This document shows positions 23,995-35,043 of a stretch of 64,000 nt of DNA, piece by piece. Source of the stretch: REEB76 sp049698775 (GTDB lineage Bacteria > Pseudomonadota > Gammaproteobacteria > Natronospirales > REEB76); the NCBI GenBank assembly GCA_049698775.1, contig JBAVYM010000053.1, positions 1 through 64,000 on the forward strand, read 5' to 3'. A model generated the notes under the pieces. The model searched no databases. It was not told the origin of the DNA and saw only the letters and a list, made by a program, of their open reading frames with translations. Numbering within the stretch: position 1 is the first letter of the stretch; each line of letters begins with the position of its first letter. Both the position numbers and the translations under genes were made by a program.

Positions 23995-24944
23995 TGGGCA
24001 GAATTCTGGTCATTGCTGAGCACGACGGCAAAAAGCTCAATGCGTCCACCGCGCGTGCGGTGAGCTGCGCACTTGCCATCGGCGGTGAAATTGACGTAAC
24101 CGCATTTGCTGCGGATGCCTCGATTATCGCAGCGGCAGCCGCGAAACTGAAGGGCGTGAAGCGCGTGCTGAAAGTGGAGCGCGCGGAAAATGCACATCAG
24201 CTCGCCGCCGTTCTCGCGCCGCAAATCGCCAAGCTGGCGAAAGATTACAGCCACGTGCTTGCGCCCTCCACCACCTTCGGCAAGGACGTGCTGCCGCGCG
24301 CCGCGGCATTGCTGGGCGTGCAGCAGGTCAGCGACGTGATGAAGGTGATTGACGCCACGACGTTCGAGCGGCCCATGTATGCGGGCAATGCCATCGTTAC
24401 CGTGAAGGCACCCGCTTCACCTTGCATACTCGCTACCGTGCGCACGGCGTCGTGGCAGGAATGCGGCAGCGGCGGCGCGGCGGAAATTACGTCGGTGACG
24501 ACCGATGCGGTAATTCCTACGCACACGCGTTTCGTGGAGCTCAAGGCCCAGAAAAGCGACCGGCCCGATCTGCAATCGGCGCCGCGCGTGGTATCCGGTG
24601 GCCGCGGTGTGGGCAGCAAGGAAAACTTTGCCGTCATCTACAAACTGGCCGACAAACTCGGCGCGGCCGTGGGTGCTTCGCGCGCCGCGGTGGACGCGGG
24701 CTTCGTGCCCAACGACCTGCAAGTGGGCCAGACCGGCAAGATCATCGCGCCGGAGTTGTACGTAGCAGTGGGCATATCCGGCGCCATCCAGCACCTCACC
24801 GGCATCAAGGATGCACGCACCATCGTCGCCATCAACAAGGATCCGGATGCGCCGATCTTCCAGATCGCCGACATCGGACTGGTGGGCGATTTGTTCCAGG
24901 TATTGCCGGAACTGGAAAAGGAATTGGACAAAATCGGCAAATAA
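23994..24944 (+). CDS. etfA: Electron transfer flavoprotein alpha subunit, 316 aa
   Basis: Binds the FAD of ETF. The C-terminal FAD-binding domain shows the family signature: SGGRGVGSKENF, then GASRAAVDAGFVPNDLQVGQ-type text, then YVAVGISGAIQHLTGIKDA, and INKDPDAPIFQIADIGLVGD. Overlaps etfB by one base and has no separate spacer. Confidence 0.94.
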   Translation: MGRILVIAEHDGKKLNASTARAVSCALAIGGEIDVTAFAADASIIAAAAAKLKGVKRVLKVERAENAHQLAAVLAPQIAKLAKDYSHVLAPSTTFGKDVLPRAAALLGVQQVSDVMKVIDATTFERPMYAGNAIVTVKAPASPCILATVRTASWQECGSGGAAEITSVTTDAVIPTHTRFVELKAQKSDRPDLQSAPRVVSGGRGVGSKENFAVIYKLADKLGAAVGASRAAVDAGFVPNDLQVGQTGKIIAPELYVAVGISGAIQHLTGIKDARTIVAINKDPDAPIFQIADIGLVGDLFQVLPELEKELDKIGK

Positions 24945-25049
24945 TTTCCTCGGTTCTGGCGGACAGCGAAGCTGGGGCGTCCTTGGAAACCAAGTTGCAA
25001 TCGCGTACGTGATGGCGTACGCTATGAGCATCTCCCCAAGGAGTTCCCC

Positions 25050-25292
25050 ATGACCAATCTGACCGCCAGCGAAGCACGCGCCAATCTCTACAGGCTCCTC
25101 GACCAAGCCAGTGAATCGCATGAGCCCATCATGATTTCCGGGAAGCGGAATAATGCGGTGCTGGTTTCGGCCGAAGATTGGACGGCCATTCAGGAAACCC
25201 TTTTTCTGCTGTCCATTCCGGGAATGCGCGAGTCCATCAAGGCCGGGATGGCAGAGCCGGTTGATGCCTGCACGCAGGAACCCGGTTGGTGA
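25050..25292 (+). CDS. Phd/YefM-family antitoxin, 80 aa
   Basis: The N-terminal half is the Phd/YefM fold (TASEARANLYRLLDQASES, then the SGKRNNAVLVSAEDWTAIQETLFLL strand-helix part), which dimerises and binds the operator. The C-terminal tail would wrap the toxin. AAGGAG precedes the ATG. The stop overlaps the toxin GTG by four bases, the usual arrangement of these operons. Autoregulation by the complex is the family norm, though I did not identify an operator. Confidence 0.87.
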   Translation: MTNLTASEARANLYRLLDQASESHEPIMISGKRNNAVLVSAEDWTAIQETLFLLSIPGMRESIKAGMAEPVDACTQEPGW

Positions 25293-25552
25293 CTTGGCGC
25301 ATTGTCTATTCCAAACAGGCCCAGAAAGACGCACGCAAGCTGGCATCCGCAGGTCTGAAAGACAAAGCTCAAACCCTGCTTGGGATAATCCAGGTCAACC
25401 CCTTTCAGAATCCGCCACCCTACGAAAAGCTGGTGGGCGATCTGGCCGGTGCCTATTCCAGGCGAATCAACATCCAGCACCGCCTCGTGTACCAAGTCTT
25501 AAGAGACGAGCAGATCGTTAAAGTATTGCGACTGTGGACGCATTACGATTAG
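25289..25552 (+). CDS. YoeB/Txe-family mRNA interferase toxin, 87 aa
   Basis: RelE-fold toxin of the YoeB/Txe group. The signatures are YSKQAQKDARKL near the N-terminus, FQNPPPYEKLVGDLAGAYSR in the middle and the C-terminal RLVYQVLRDEQIVKVLRLWTHYD, including the terminal HY where the YoeB catalytic residues lie. It would cleave mRNA at the ribosome when released from the antitoxin. GTG start overlapping the antitoxin stop (GTGA). Confidence 0.87.
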   Translation: MTWRIVYSKQAQKDARKLASAGLKDKAQTLLGIIQVNPFQNPPPYEKLVGDLAGAYSRRINIQHRLVYQVLRDEQIVKVLRLWTHYD

Positions 25553-25591
25553 TGGCCAGACAATCACCGCACACTCGCGGCAACCGCGTGC

Positions 25592-27589
25592 TTAATTCCG
25601 CGCGAGCCGCGCGATCCAGCGGTACAGCACAACAATCGTCACCACGAACAAGATGCCGCCGATCCAGAGGGCGGCGGTGTCGAAGCGCGGTCCCACCAGC
25701 GCGAGCGGTGAGGCATTGCCTGAGAATGCCACGATGGCCGCAATCACCACGCCCAGCAGACTTTCGCCCACGATCAGACCGGAGGCAAGCAGCGTGCCGA
25801 GCTGCTTGGTGGCCTCGGGTTTGGGCGCACGATCGGCGCGGTGGTTGAACCATGAGCCGACGATGGCGCCCACCACCACCATCAGCGTGGTCGAGGTCGG
25901 TAAGTAAATCCCGAGGCCCACCGCAAGCGGCGGCAGGCGCACCGATTTCGTCGTCCGGTGCAGGACTTCATCCAGCACGATGCTGGCAACACCGATGATG
26001 CCGCCGATGCCGATCAGCGTCCAGTCTATGTTGTTCTGGATGACGCCTTGCGCGAGCGCCGAGATCAGTCCGGCCTGTGGCGCGGGCAACGCGTGCGCCG
26101 GGTTCGCGCCGGGCGTGCCCAGGAATCCGTAAGCGTGATACAGAAGATCGAGCACCGGCGGAATGATGAGTGCGCCCGCAATCACGCCGATCACCAGCGC
26201 CCATTGCTGTTTCGATGGCGTCGCATCTACCAGTTGGCCGGTTTTAAGATCCTGCAAATTGTTGTTGGCGATGGACGCGACCGCGAACACGATCGAAGTG
26301 ATGAACAACGCAAACGCGACCAATGCTTTGCCCGCTTCAGGCGGCAGCAGCGATTTCACGCCGAGCACCAGTAGCAGCGCGGCGATCACCACTACCAGAA
26401 TGCCGACACCCGACAAGGGACTGTTGGAGGAACCAATCAATCCGGCCATGTAGCCGCACACCGCCGACACCAGGAAGCTCAAAATCACCACGAACACCAC
26501 GCCACCGATCGTGAGCAGCAGCGCATGCGAACCCAGACCGCTGATGACACTGAAATGCCACAACAGATACGCCACCGGAATCAGGCAGGCGAGCGACACC
26601 AGACCAACCATGCCGATGGGGATGTCACGCTCGGTGCGCGGCAACGTGTCAGCCTGTCCGGCCTTGCGCACACGCGCGGCGGCCATGGCGCTGGCGAGTC
26701 CGCCGATTACGGGCTTGACCAGCGTGGCCAGCGTCCAGACGGCGGCGACGCCGATGGTGCCGGCACCGACGAAACGTACGTAGTGTGACCACGCGCCTTG
26801 CGCCACATCGGATGCTGCGCCCGCCAGCGGATGCAGCAGCGTGAAATGCGGCACCGCCCAACCCCAGCCAATAAACGCGCCCACCAGCATCGCGACGCCC
26901 ACCCACAACCCGACCAGATGGCCGATGGCGAACAACGCGAACGACAAGCTGAAGTCAAAACCGGTAGCCGGACTCTTGTCGCCGCCGAATCGGAAATACT
27001 GCGCCACATCGCTGGTGAAAATCCTGGTCTGCACGATCACATAGAACACCGCGGACACGATCGCGCCGACCAGCACCGATTTCAACCCTGCTCCGCCAGT
27101 TTCGACGGATTCGGCGGCGGCTTTGGAGGCCGGGTTCGAGCCGACCTTGAGCACTTCCGCGCAGGCCACACCTTCGGGATACGGCAAATCGGAATTGGTC
27201 ACCAGTGCGCGCCGCAGCGGGATGGTGTACATCACGCCCAGGATGCCACCGGTGGCGCAGATGCCAAACGACATCCAGAACGGAAAACCGGTCCACCAGC
27301 CGACGATGATGAGACCTGGCATCACGAAAATGATCGAGGACAGCGTGCCAGCGGCCGAGGCGACGGTCTGCACGATGTTGTTCTCCTGCATGGTCGCGTT
27401 GCCGAAACCGCGCAGGATTGCCATCGAGATGACCGCGGCTGGAATCGAGGTGGAAAACGTCAGACCGGCTTTGAGGCCGAAATAGACATTCGCCGCCGTG
27501 AATACCACGGTGATGATCACGCCGATGATCAGGCCACGGATGGTAAATTCGCTGAGCGACATGGCGCCGGTGAGCGGTTGTGTTCTCAC
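25592..27589 (-). CDS. OPT-family oligopeptide transporter, 665 aa
   Basis: A proton-coupled peptide (or metal-chelate) importer with about 14-16 membrane segments. The family features are the N-terminal NVYFGLKAGLTFSTSIPAAV (about residues 35-54), the LPYPEGVACAEVLK motif and repeated glycine-rich membrane helices. I chose the GTG at 27589 because GGGAG lies eight bases upstream. The ATG at 27562 has no ribosome site, and the frame open to 27829 begins with unconserved sequence. Peptide uptake would feed the amino-acid degradation genes around it. It converges with the toxin gene. Confidence 0.85.
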   Translation of the reverse strand: MRTQPLTGAMSLSEFTIRGLIIGVIITVVFTAANVYFGLKAGLTFSTSIPAAVISMAILRGFGNATMQENNIVQTVASAAGTLSSIIFVMPGLIIVGWWTGFPFWMSFGICATGGILGVMYTIPLRRALVTNSDLPYPEGVACAEVLKVGSNPASKAAAESVETGGAGLKSVLVGAIVSAVFYVIVQTRIFTSDVAQYFRFGGDKSPATGFDFSLSFALFAIGHLVGLWVGVAMLVGAFIGWGWAVPHFTLLHPLAGAASDVAQGAWSHYVRFVGAGTIGVAAVWTLATLVKPVIGGLASAMAAARVRKAGQADTLPRTERDIPIGMVGLVSLACLIPVAYLLWHFSVISGLGSHALLLTIGGVVFVVILSFLVSAVCGYMAGLIGSSNSPLSGVGILVVVIAALLLVLGVKSLLPPEAGKALVAFALFITSIVFAVASIANNNLQDLKTGQLVDATPSKQQWALVIGVIAGALIIPPVLDLLYHAYGFLGTPGANPAHALPAPQAGLISALAQGVIQNNIDWTLIGIGGIIGVASIVLDEVLHRTTKSVRLPPLAVGLGIYLPTSTTLMVVVGAIVGSWFNHRADRAPKPEATKQLGTLLASGLIVGESLLGVVIAAIVAFSGNASPLALVGPRFDTAALWIGGILFVVTIVVLYRWIARLARN

Positions 27590-27851
27590 GAGGTCTTCTC
27601 CCAATTGCCGGAGTACTGCATTCCCGTCCACCGACGGGCTCCAATCCACCGGTATTCCCGCCGGGGATGGCGCGCACGATAACCCATCTGCCCCTGAAGT
27701 GTCTCGCCTTGCGGTGCGCAGTGGATGCCACGTCACCAGCGACCGAGGCGCTTGAGGGACCGCGGGGCAACGAGCGCGCCGCTTCCGCGCAGCTGAAAGC
27801 CGCGCAAAACCTGCGATAATTCGCAGCATACTTTCCGTTCTGGAATCGGCA

Positions 27852-29804
<1,953 letters not shown>

Positions 29805-29830
29805 TAGAGACAGCAACCAAGCAATCAGAT

Positions 29831-29900
29831 TGCAGGAGCGACGGTCCCCGTTGCGATTCTGATCCCCAAGAATCGCGGCGAATATCGCCGCTCCCACAAA
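29831..29900. repeat. Family E palindromic repeat (GGAGCGACG type)
   Basis: GCAGGAGCGACG, then TTGCGATTCT, then AGAATCGCGGCGA and CGCCGCTCCCAC. The inner arms GATTCT and AGAATC and the outer GGAGCG and CGCTCC pair to form a long imperfect hairpin between aacS and zapE. Confidence 0.65.
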
Positions 29901-29920
29901 AATAGCTATCGCCAAATATC

Positions 29921-31021
29921 ATGAATGATGCACACACACCGCTGAGCCCAAAACAGCGCTACGAAGCGGACCTCGCCAAGCCTGGTTTCGTGAAGGATGC
30001 CGCCCAGGCTCGTACCGTGGCGGCGCTCGATCTTCTTTATCATCATCTGCTGCAACGTCCACCGCTGTCCGGCTGGCGGCGCCTCTTGAAACAGGCTCAG
30101 CCGCCGCTGAAAGGCCTGTATCTATGGGGCAATGTTGGCCGCGGCAAGACATACTTGATGGACTGTTTTTACGAATGCCTGCCATTCGTGGAAAAATCCC
30201 GGCTGCATTTCCATCGTTTCATGCAGCAGGTACATGCACAGCTCACGGCGCTGCCTGATCAGGAAGACCCGCTCAGGATCGTGGCACAACAGTTCAGCGA
30301 ACGGGCACGGGTTTTGTGTTTTGACGAGTTCTTCGTCTCCGACATCGCCGACGCCATGCTGCTGGGCCGGCTGCTGGCTTACCTTTTCGAAGACGGCGTG
30401 ACTCTGGTAGCGACCTCAAATATTCCCCCGGACAAGCTGTACAAGGACGGTCTGCAGCGGGAACAATTTCTGCCCGCTATCAAATTGCTGAAGCAGCATA
30501 CGCACGTCCTGAACGTGGACGGCAGCAACGACTACCGCTTGCGGCATCTGGAAAAAACCCGGTTGTTCTACGTGCCGGCTGGCGCCGGGGCGGATGCCCA
30601 TCTGCAAGATTTTTTCGAGCATCTGTCTGGCGGCGTGCATGCCAGTGCTGAGCCTCTGGCCATCAATGGCCGCGAAATTTCCGTGAAACGCCACGCCGAC
30701 GGCGTGGCGTGGTTCGGCTTCGCTGACATCTGCGCCGGCCCCCGCAGCCAACTGGATTACATCGAGATTGCCCGCAGCTATCACACCGTACTTATTTCCG
30801 GCATTCCGCAGCTCGATACTGACCTGGAAGATGAAGCCCGCCGTTTCGTGGCGCTGGTGGATGAGTTCTACGACCGGCGCGTGAAACTTGCGGTGTCCGC
30901 TGCCGTTCCGCTGGAACATCTGTACACCGGCAAGCGCTTGACGCTCGAATTCCGGCGCACCGCGAGCCGCCTTGTGGAAATGCAGAGCCGGGACTATCTC
31001 GCCAGGCCGCATCTCCCGTAA
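29921..31021 (+). CDS. zapE: Cell division protein ZapE (AFG1-like ATPase), 366 aa
   Basis: Single AAA-type ATPase. Walker A is WGNVGRGKTYLMD (about residues 67-79) and Walker B is VLCFDEFFVSDIADAMLLGR. Sensor residues follow in VATSNIPPDKLYKDGLQRE. The family interacts with FtsZ at the constricting ring, particularly under stress. The length is typical. It is an ordinary housekeeping gene unrelated to the surrounding catabolism. Confidence 0.92.
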   Translation: MNDAHTPLSPKQRYEADLAKPGFVKDAAQARTVAALDLLYHHLLQRPPLSGWRRLLKQAQPPLKGLYLWGNVGRGKTYLMDCFYECLPFVEKSRLHFHRFMQQVHAQLTALPDQEDPLRIVAQQFSERARVLCFDEFFVSDIADAMLLGRLLAYLFEDGVTLVATSNIPPDKLYKDGLQREQFLPAIKLLKQHTHVLNVDGSNDYRLRHLEKTRLFYVPAGAGADAHLQDFFEHLSGGVHASAEPLAINGREISVKRHADGVAWFGFADICAGPRSQLDYIEIARSYHTVLISGIPQLDTDLEDEARRFVALVDEFYDRRVKLAVSAAVPLEHLYTGKRLTLEFRRTASRLVEMQSRDYLARPHLP

Positions 31022-31052
31022 AATTACCGAATCCAATACCACGAGGTTCCCA

Positions 31053-31535
31053 ATGTCTTCTCCCCAACCTTTTGACGAAGCGGCATTTGCCGAGTGGCAC
31101 AAGCAGCAGCAACAGCAGGTGGCCGATTACCTGCGCAGGCTGCAAGTATTTGACACAGACATCACCGGTGAGTGGCTTTGGATCGTACCGCACCGCGCCA
31201 TGCTCGGGCGCGTGTGGCCCAAGCACGGCGAACGCCCGAAACTCTGGGTGATTACCGGCGTGGTGCCCACGGACCACGCGGAAGCAAGCGCAGCACGCAG
31301 CTGCCGCGAAGCCGCGCGTTATTTCGCTCTCAAATGGCAGATGGAAGCCGCACGGCTGGAAAGAGGTAACGGCACCACGCCCGCCGTGCGCGAGAACGAG
31401 ATCAACTGGCAGGATGTTAGTGGCAACATCGCCGGCCGTGCCGAATGGCTCTACGGTTTGGTGGAAAACAACCGCCGCTGGACGACCGAGGGTCTGCCGT
31501 TGTTCCGCATAGACCACGAGGCGACGCAAGCATAA
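31053..31535 (+). CDS. DUF4826 family protein, 160 aa
   Basis: Soluble protein with a Gln-rich helix at the start (WHKQQQQQVADYLRRL) and conserved tryptophans; the family has no established function. The ATG at 31053 with GAGG upstream is preferred. The open frame from 30972 overlaps the end of zapE and lacks a start signal. It is probably translated from the zapE transcript. Confidence 0.7.
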   Translation: MSSPQPFDEAAFAEWHKQQQQQVADYLRRLQVFDTDITGEWLWIVPHRAMLGRVWPKHGERPKLWVITGVVPTDHAEASAARSCREAARYFALKWQMEAARLERGNGTTPAVRENEINWQDVSGNIAGRAEWLYGLVENNRRWTTEGLPLFRIDHEATQA

Positions 31536-31577
31536 GGTTCATTGCTTGCCCCTTACACCTCACGCCTCCCCTACTTT

Positions 31578-32222
31578 CTAGGTCGCGTCCGCCTGATTCG
31601 CCGGTGCGGCATCGGCGAAAGCTCTCAGCGTCAGACTGTGGTCGTTGATGCGCTGGATGTTTTGAAATGCCGTCAGGTCTACTTCAAAGCGGTTCGCATT
31701 GAAGACTTGTGGCACGAGACAGATGTCGGCCATCGTCGGCTGGTCACCGTGACAGAACCGACCGGGAGCAGGATTGTTCGTCAGCAATTTTTCTAGCGCA
31801 GTGAACCCTTCGATAATCCAGTGGCGGTACCATTGGTTGCGCGCTGTTTCGTCCGCGCCGAATTCCTTTTCCAGGTATTTCAGAATCCGCTGGTTGTTCA
31901 TCGGATGGATGTCGCAGGCGACCACCTGCGCTAGTGCCCGCACCCGTACGCGGCCGAGCGCGTCTTTTGGCAACAGCGGCGGTTGGGGATGGGTTTCTTC
32001 CAGATATTCGATGATGGCGAGCGATTGCGTGAGCACATGGCCGTTATCAACCAGCGCCGGCACGAGTCCCTGTGGATTGACCGCCAGATATTCCTGTTTG
32101 TGTTGCTGTCCGCCGTCTTTGACCAGATGCACATAACGGTAACCCGCATTCAGTCCTTTCAGATTGAGTGCGATGCGCACCCGGTAGGCGGCGGAGGAAC
32201 GGAAATAGGTATAAAGCTCCAT
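31578..32222 (-). CDS. maiA: Maleylacetoacetate isomerase, 214 aa
   Basis: Zeta-class glutathione transferase that isomerises 4-maleylacetoacetate to fumarylacetoacetate in tyrosine breakdown. The N-terminal signature YTYFRSSAAYRVRIALN, with the catalytic SSxxxR pattern, and the helical C-terminal domain (QPTMADICLVPQV) are clear. Start at ATG 32222; the longer frame enters a repeat. It is the last gene of the minus-strand hppD-hmgA-fah-maiA set. Confidence 0.92.
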   Translation of the reverse strand: MELYTYFRSSAAYRVRIALNLKGLNAGYRYVHLVKDGGQQHKQEYLAVNPQGLVPALVDNGHVLTQSLAIIEYLEETHPQPPLLPKDALGRVRVRALAQVVACDIHPMNNQRILKYLEKEFGADETARNQWYRHWIIEGFTALEKLLTNNPAPGRFCHGDQPTMADICLVPQVFNANRFEVDLTAFQNIQRINDHSLTLRAFADAAPANQADAT

Positions 32223-32228
32223 AGACTT

Positions 32229-32268
32229 ACCCCTCACCCTCACCCTCTCCCACAAGGGGCGAGGGGAT
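32229..32268. repeat. Family A repeat upstream of maiA
   Basis: CCCCTCACCCTCACCCTCTC followed by CACAAGGGGCGAGGGG. It is one of the CCCTCTCCC-type units. Confidence 0.65.
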
Positions 32269-32275
32269 TAAAGAA

Positions 32276-32349
32276 TTGTAGGTTGCGGTGAGCGAACCGA
32301 ACCCCAACGAAAATGAGATGTTGGGATTCAGGAGACCTTATCCCAACCG
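32276..32349. repeat. Family B repeat between fah and maiA
   Basis: TTGTAGGTTGCGGTGAGCGA and ACCCCAACG, then ATGTTGGGATTCAGG and ATCCCAACC. It is the fourth copy of the family found at 10194, 10845 and 14494. Confidence 0.65.
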
Positions 32350-32352
32350 ACA

Positions 32353-33453
32353 TTATTGGCATTTTTCGACTGTTTGCTCGATGGCGCCAAAGATGGAAGC
32401 GCCGTTGTTGTCAAACATCTCGATGCGCACATGGTCGCCGAATTTCATGAAGGGTGTCACGGCCTTGCCATTTCTGATGATTTCCAGCACACGCTTTTCG
32501 GCAAGACACGACGATCCCTTGGATTCATCCTGATTGGCGATAGTGCCGGAGCCGACGATGGTCCCGGCCGCGAGCGGCCGGGTCTTGGCGGCATGCGCGA
32601 TCAATTGCGGGAAGTTGAACTGCATGTCCACGCCAGCGTTCGGCTCGCCGAACAGCTTGCCGTTCAAATGCGTCACCAGCGGCAGATGAACCTTGCCGTC
32701 TTTCCAGGCATCACCCAGCTCGTCCGGTGTGACCGCGATGGGCGACAGGGCCGAGCGCGGCTTGCTCTGCAGGAAGCCGAATCCTTTGCCCAGTTCCGCG
32801 GGAATCAGGTTGCGCAATGACACATCATTGATCAGCAGCACCAGCTTGATATGTTTCGCCGCGACTTCGGGCGTTACGCCCATCGGCACATCGTCCACCA
32901 CCACGCCTACTTCGGATTCGAAATCTATGCCGTAGTCTTCGCTGGCAACGCGGATAGGTTCGGTCGGCGCCAGGAAACCGTCGCTCACCGCCTGGTACAT
33001 GAGGGGATCGGTCAAAAAACTCGGCGGCATCTCCGCACCGCGCGCCTTGCGCACCCGCTCCACATGGGCGAGATAGGCGCTGCCGTCCACGAACTGTGGC
33101 GCGCGTGGCAGCACAGCGGCCAATTTATCAATGTCCAAATCGAACGTATTGCTAACTTCGCCTTCCTTGAGCACTTTCGATAATGTCTTCATTCTCTTTT
33201 CCACAAGAGGGACATTTATGATTTTATGCTGCACTAGCTTGTCTGCCGACAACCCTTTTATATATGTATCAGCGATTCCGCGTACATTGATAGATCCCGA
33301 TACGATTCTCAGTATTGGCTCCACCGCAAACCAATTCTCAAGGGCTTTCTGCATAGTCACCGCAATTCCCGGCACCTCGACTGCGTGTTCCATTTTTCTA
33401 TCAACGACAATCAGCGTGCCATCGCGGCCGTTTTTGAGAGAGGCGAGTTTCAT
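32353..33453 (-). CDS. fah: Fumarylacetoacetate hydrolase family protein, 366 aa
   Basis: Cleaves fumarylacetoacetate to fumarate and acetoacetate. The catalytic FAH domain is clear: the metal-binding EDYGIDFESEVGVVVDDVPM (about residues 168-187), NDVSLRNLIPAELGKGFGF, then GSGTIANQ and MKFGDHVRIEMFD. Members of this bacterial group are usually about 330 residues. Here about 38 extra residues (51-88), encoded by 33190-33303, interrupt the N-terminal domain and are unusually AT-rich (see findings). The catalytic domain is intact, so activity is likely retained. Confidence 0.87.
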   Translation of the reverse strand: MKLASLKNGRDGTLIVVDRKMEHAVEVPGIAVTMQKALENWFAVEPILRIVSGSINVRGIADTYIKGLSADKLVQHKIINVPLVEKRMKTLSKVLKEGEVSNTFDLDIDKLAAVLPRAPQFVDGSAYLAHVERVRKARGAEMPPSFLTDPLMYQAVSDGFLAPTEPIRVASEDYGIDFESEVGVVVDDVPMGVTPEVAAKHIKLVLLINDVSLRNLIPAELGKGFGFLQSKPRSALSPIAVTPDELGDAWKDGKVHLPLVTHLNGKLFGEPNAGVDMQFNFPQLIAHAAKTRPLAAGTIVGSGTIANQDESKGSSCLAEKRVLEIIRNGKAVTPFMKFGDHVRIEMFDNNGASIFGAIEQTVEKCQ

Positions 33454-33500
33454 TCTTTTTGAACTCCACAAAATTTTGGCGGTAAATTCTCTTTTTTATC

Positions 33501-33590
33501 CGTCACTCTCGCGAAAGCGGGGGTCCAGAGATTTGAAAGACTGGATTCCCGCTGGGGCCTGCCCTCGCGAAGGCGGGGGCGGGAATGACG
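33501..33590. repeat. Inverted pair of family C repeats, nearly empty
   Basis: CGTCACTCTCGCGAAAGCGG, with TCCAG at 33524-33528, is followed 12 bases later by CTGGATTCCCGC to GCGGGAATGACG (33541-33590). The outward and inward ends have the same order as around GIY-YIG gene 1, but without a gene between. Confidence 0.75.
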
Positions 33591-33624
33591 CCAAAGGTGG
33601 CCATTCAGCACTCAGAACGCAGCA

Positions 33625-34974
33625 CTATTTCTTTAGTGGATCAAAGTACTTCTTGATCTCCTGCCAGCACTGCCAGTAATCAGACTGCAATTCCTTGGCC
33701 TCCATCGCCAGTATGGTTGGATGAATGACGTAGCGCGTCTCGAACATGAAGGCCATGGTGTCCTTAACATGCAAAGGCTGAGTGGTATCTGCCGCCACGG
33801 CTTTCTCGTAACTCGCCGCGTCCGGGCCGTGGCCACTCATGCAGTTGTGCAGGCTCATGCCGCCCGGCAAGAAACCGCCACCCTTGCCGCCTTCCTTCGC
33901 GTCGTACACGCCGGTGATGAGACCCATGAATTCACTCGCCACGTTGCGGTGGAACCAGGGCGGACGGAAAGTGCGCTCCGCCACCAGCCAGCGCGGCGGG
34001 AAAATCACGAAGTCCATGTTGGCGGTGCCGGGCGTGTCGCTGGGCGAGGTCAGCACCGTAAAAATGGACGGATCCGGGTGATCGTAGCTGATGGAGCCAA
34101 TGGTGTTGAAACGCGTGAGGTCATATTTATACGGCGCGTGATTGCCGTGCCAAGCCACCACGTCCAAGGGTGAATGATGGATCTCAGCGGACCATAACTG
34201 TCCCTGAAACTTCGTCACGAGTTCGAACTTGCCTTCCAGGTCCTCGTAAGCCGCCACCGAATAGAGGAAATCACGCGTATTGGCGAGGGAATTGGAACCG
34301 ATGGGGCCAAGCTCCGGCAGGCGCAGCGGCGCACCGAAATTTTCACCCACGTAGCCGCGCGCGGCTTCATCCAGCAGCTCCACGCGAAAGCGCGTGCCGC
34401 GCGGAATCACCGCGATTTCCAGCGGTGCGATGTTGAGTACCCCGAGTTCCGTGGCGAGCCGCAATCGGCCTTCCTGCGGCACGATAATCAATTCGCCGTC
34501 GGCGTCATAGAAGAACCGTCCCTGCATGGAACGGTTGGCGCAGTAGATGTGTATGCCGCAACCTGTCTGCACGGCCGCGCTGCCGTTGCCTGCCAGCGTG
34601 AACAGACCATCCAGGAAATCGGTGGGTTTCGTAGGCAGCGGAAACGGATTCCAGCGTAGCTGGTTGGGTGTCACCAGTTGTTCGTCGAAACGGTTATGGA
34701 AGCGCTCTTCCGACAGCGGCTTGAAAGGTTTGTGCACCGCGGCTGGACGTATGCGGTACAGCCAACTGCGGCGGTTGGCGGCGCGCGGCGCGGTGAAACT
34801 GGTGCCGGAGAACTGCTCAGCGTACAGATCGTAGGGAACCTTTTGCGGCGAGTTCTGGCCGACCGGCAGCGCGCCCGGCAGCGCCTCGGTGGAAAACTCG
34901 TTGCCGAAACCGGACTGGTATTTTCCCATCGTCGCAGTCGTCTCGGGTTGGTTTGTCTTGCTCTCTCGATTCAC
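33625..34974 (-). CDS. hmgA: Homogentisate 1,2-dioxygenase, about 449 aa
   Basis: Non-haem iron enzyme opening the ring of homogentisate to maleylacetoacetate. The conserved N-terminal motif SGFGNEFSTEALPGALPVGQ, the YAEQLSG-like YAEQFSGTSFTAPR, and the C-terminal iron-binding region (VAWHGNHAPYKYDL; later LHNCMSGHGPDAASYEKA) are present. The start is uncertain: GTG at 34974 has AAAGG upstream, ATG at 34929 lies five codons before SGFGNEF, and a TTG at 34980 is also in frame. Confidence 0.92.
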   Translation of the reverse strand: MNRESKTNQPETTATMGKYQSGFGNEFSTEALPGALPVGQNSPQKVPYDLYAEQFSGTSFTAPRAANRRSWLYRIRPAAVHKPFKPLSEERFHNRFDEQLVTPNQLRWNPFPLPTKPTDFLDGLFTLAGNGSAAVQTGCGIHIYCANRSMQGRFFYDADGELIIVPQEGRLRLATELGVLNIAPLEIAVIPRGTRFRVELLDEAARGYVGENFGAPLRLPELGPIGSNSLANTRDFLYSVAAYEDLEGKFELVTKFQGQLWSAEIHHSPLDVVAWHGNHAPYKYDLTRFNTIGSISYDHPDPSIFTVLTSPSDTPGTANMDFVIFPPRWLVAERTFRPPWFHRNVASEFMGLITGVYDAKEGGKGGGFLPGGMSLHNCMSGHGPDAASYEKAVAADTTQPLHVKDTMAFMFETRYVIHPTILAMEAKELQSDYWQCWQEIKKYFDPLKK

Positions 34975-34998
34975 AGGCAAATGCCTTTCGGTTTTGTT

Positions 34999-35041
34999 CC
35001 GTTCGCGCTGAGCGTAGCCGCGTAGCGGCGAAGTCGAAGTG
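34999..35041. repeat. Family D repeat, left flank of GIY-YIG gene 2
   Basis: CCGTTCGCGCTGAGCGTAGC to GTCGAAGTG. It ends two bases before the stop codon of the minus-strand GIY-YIG gene and is inverted relative to 35363-35405. Confidence 0.75.
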
Positions 35042-35043
35042 TC

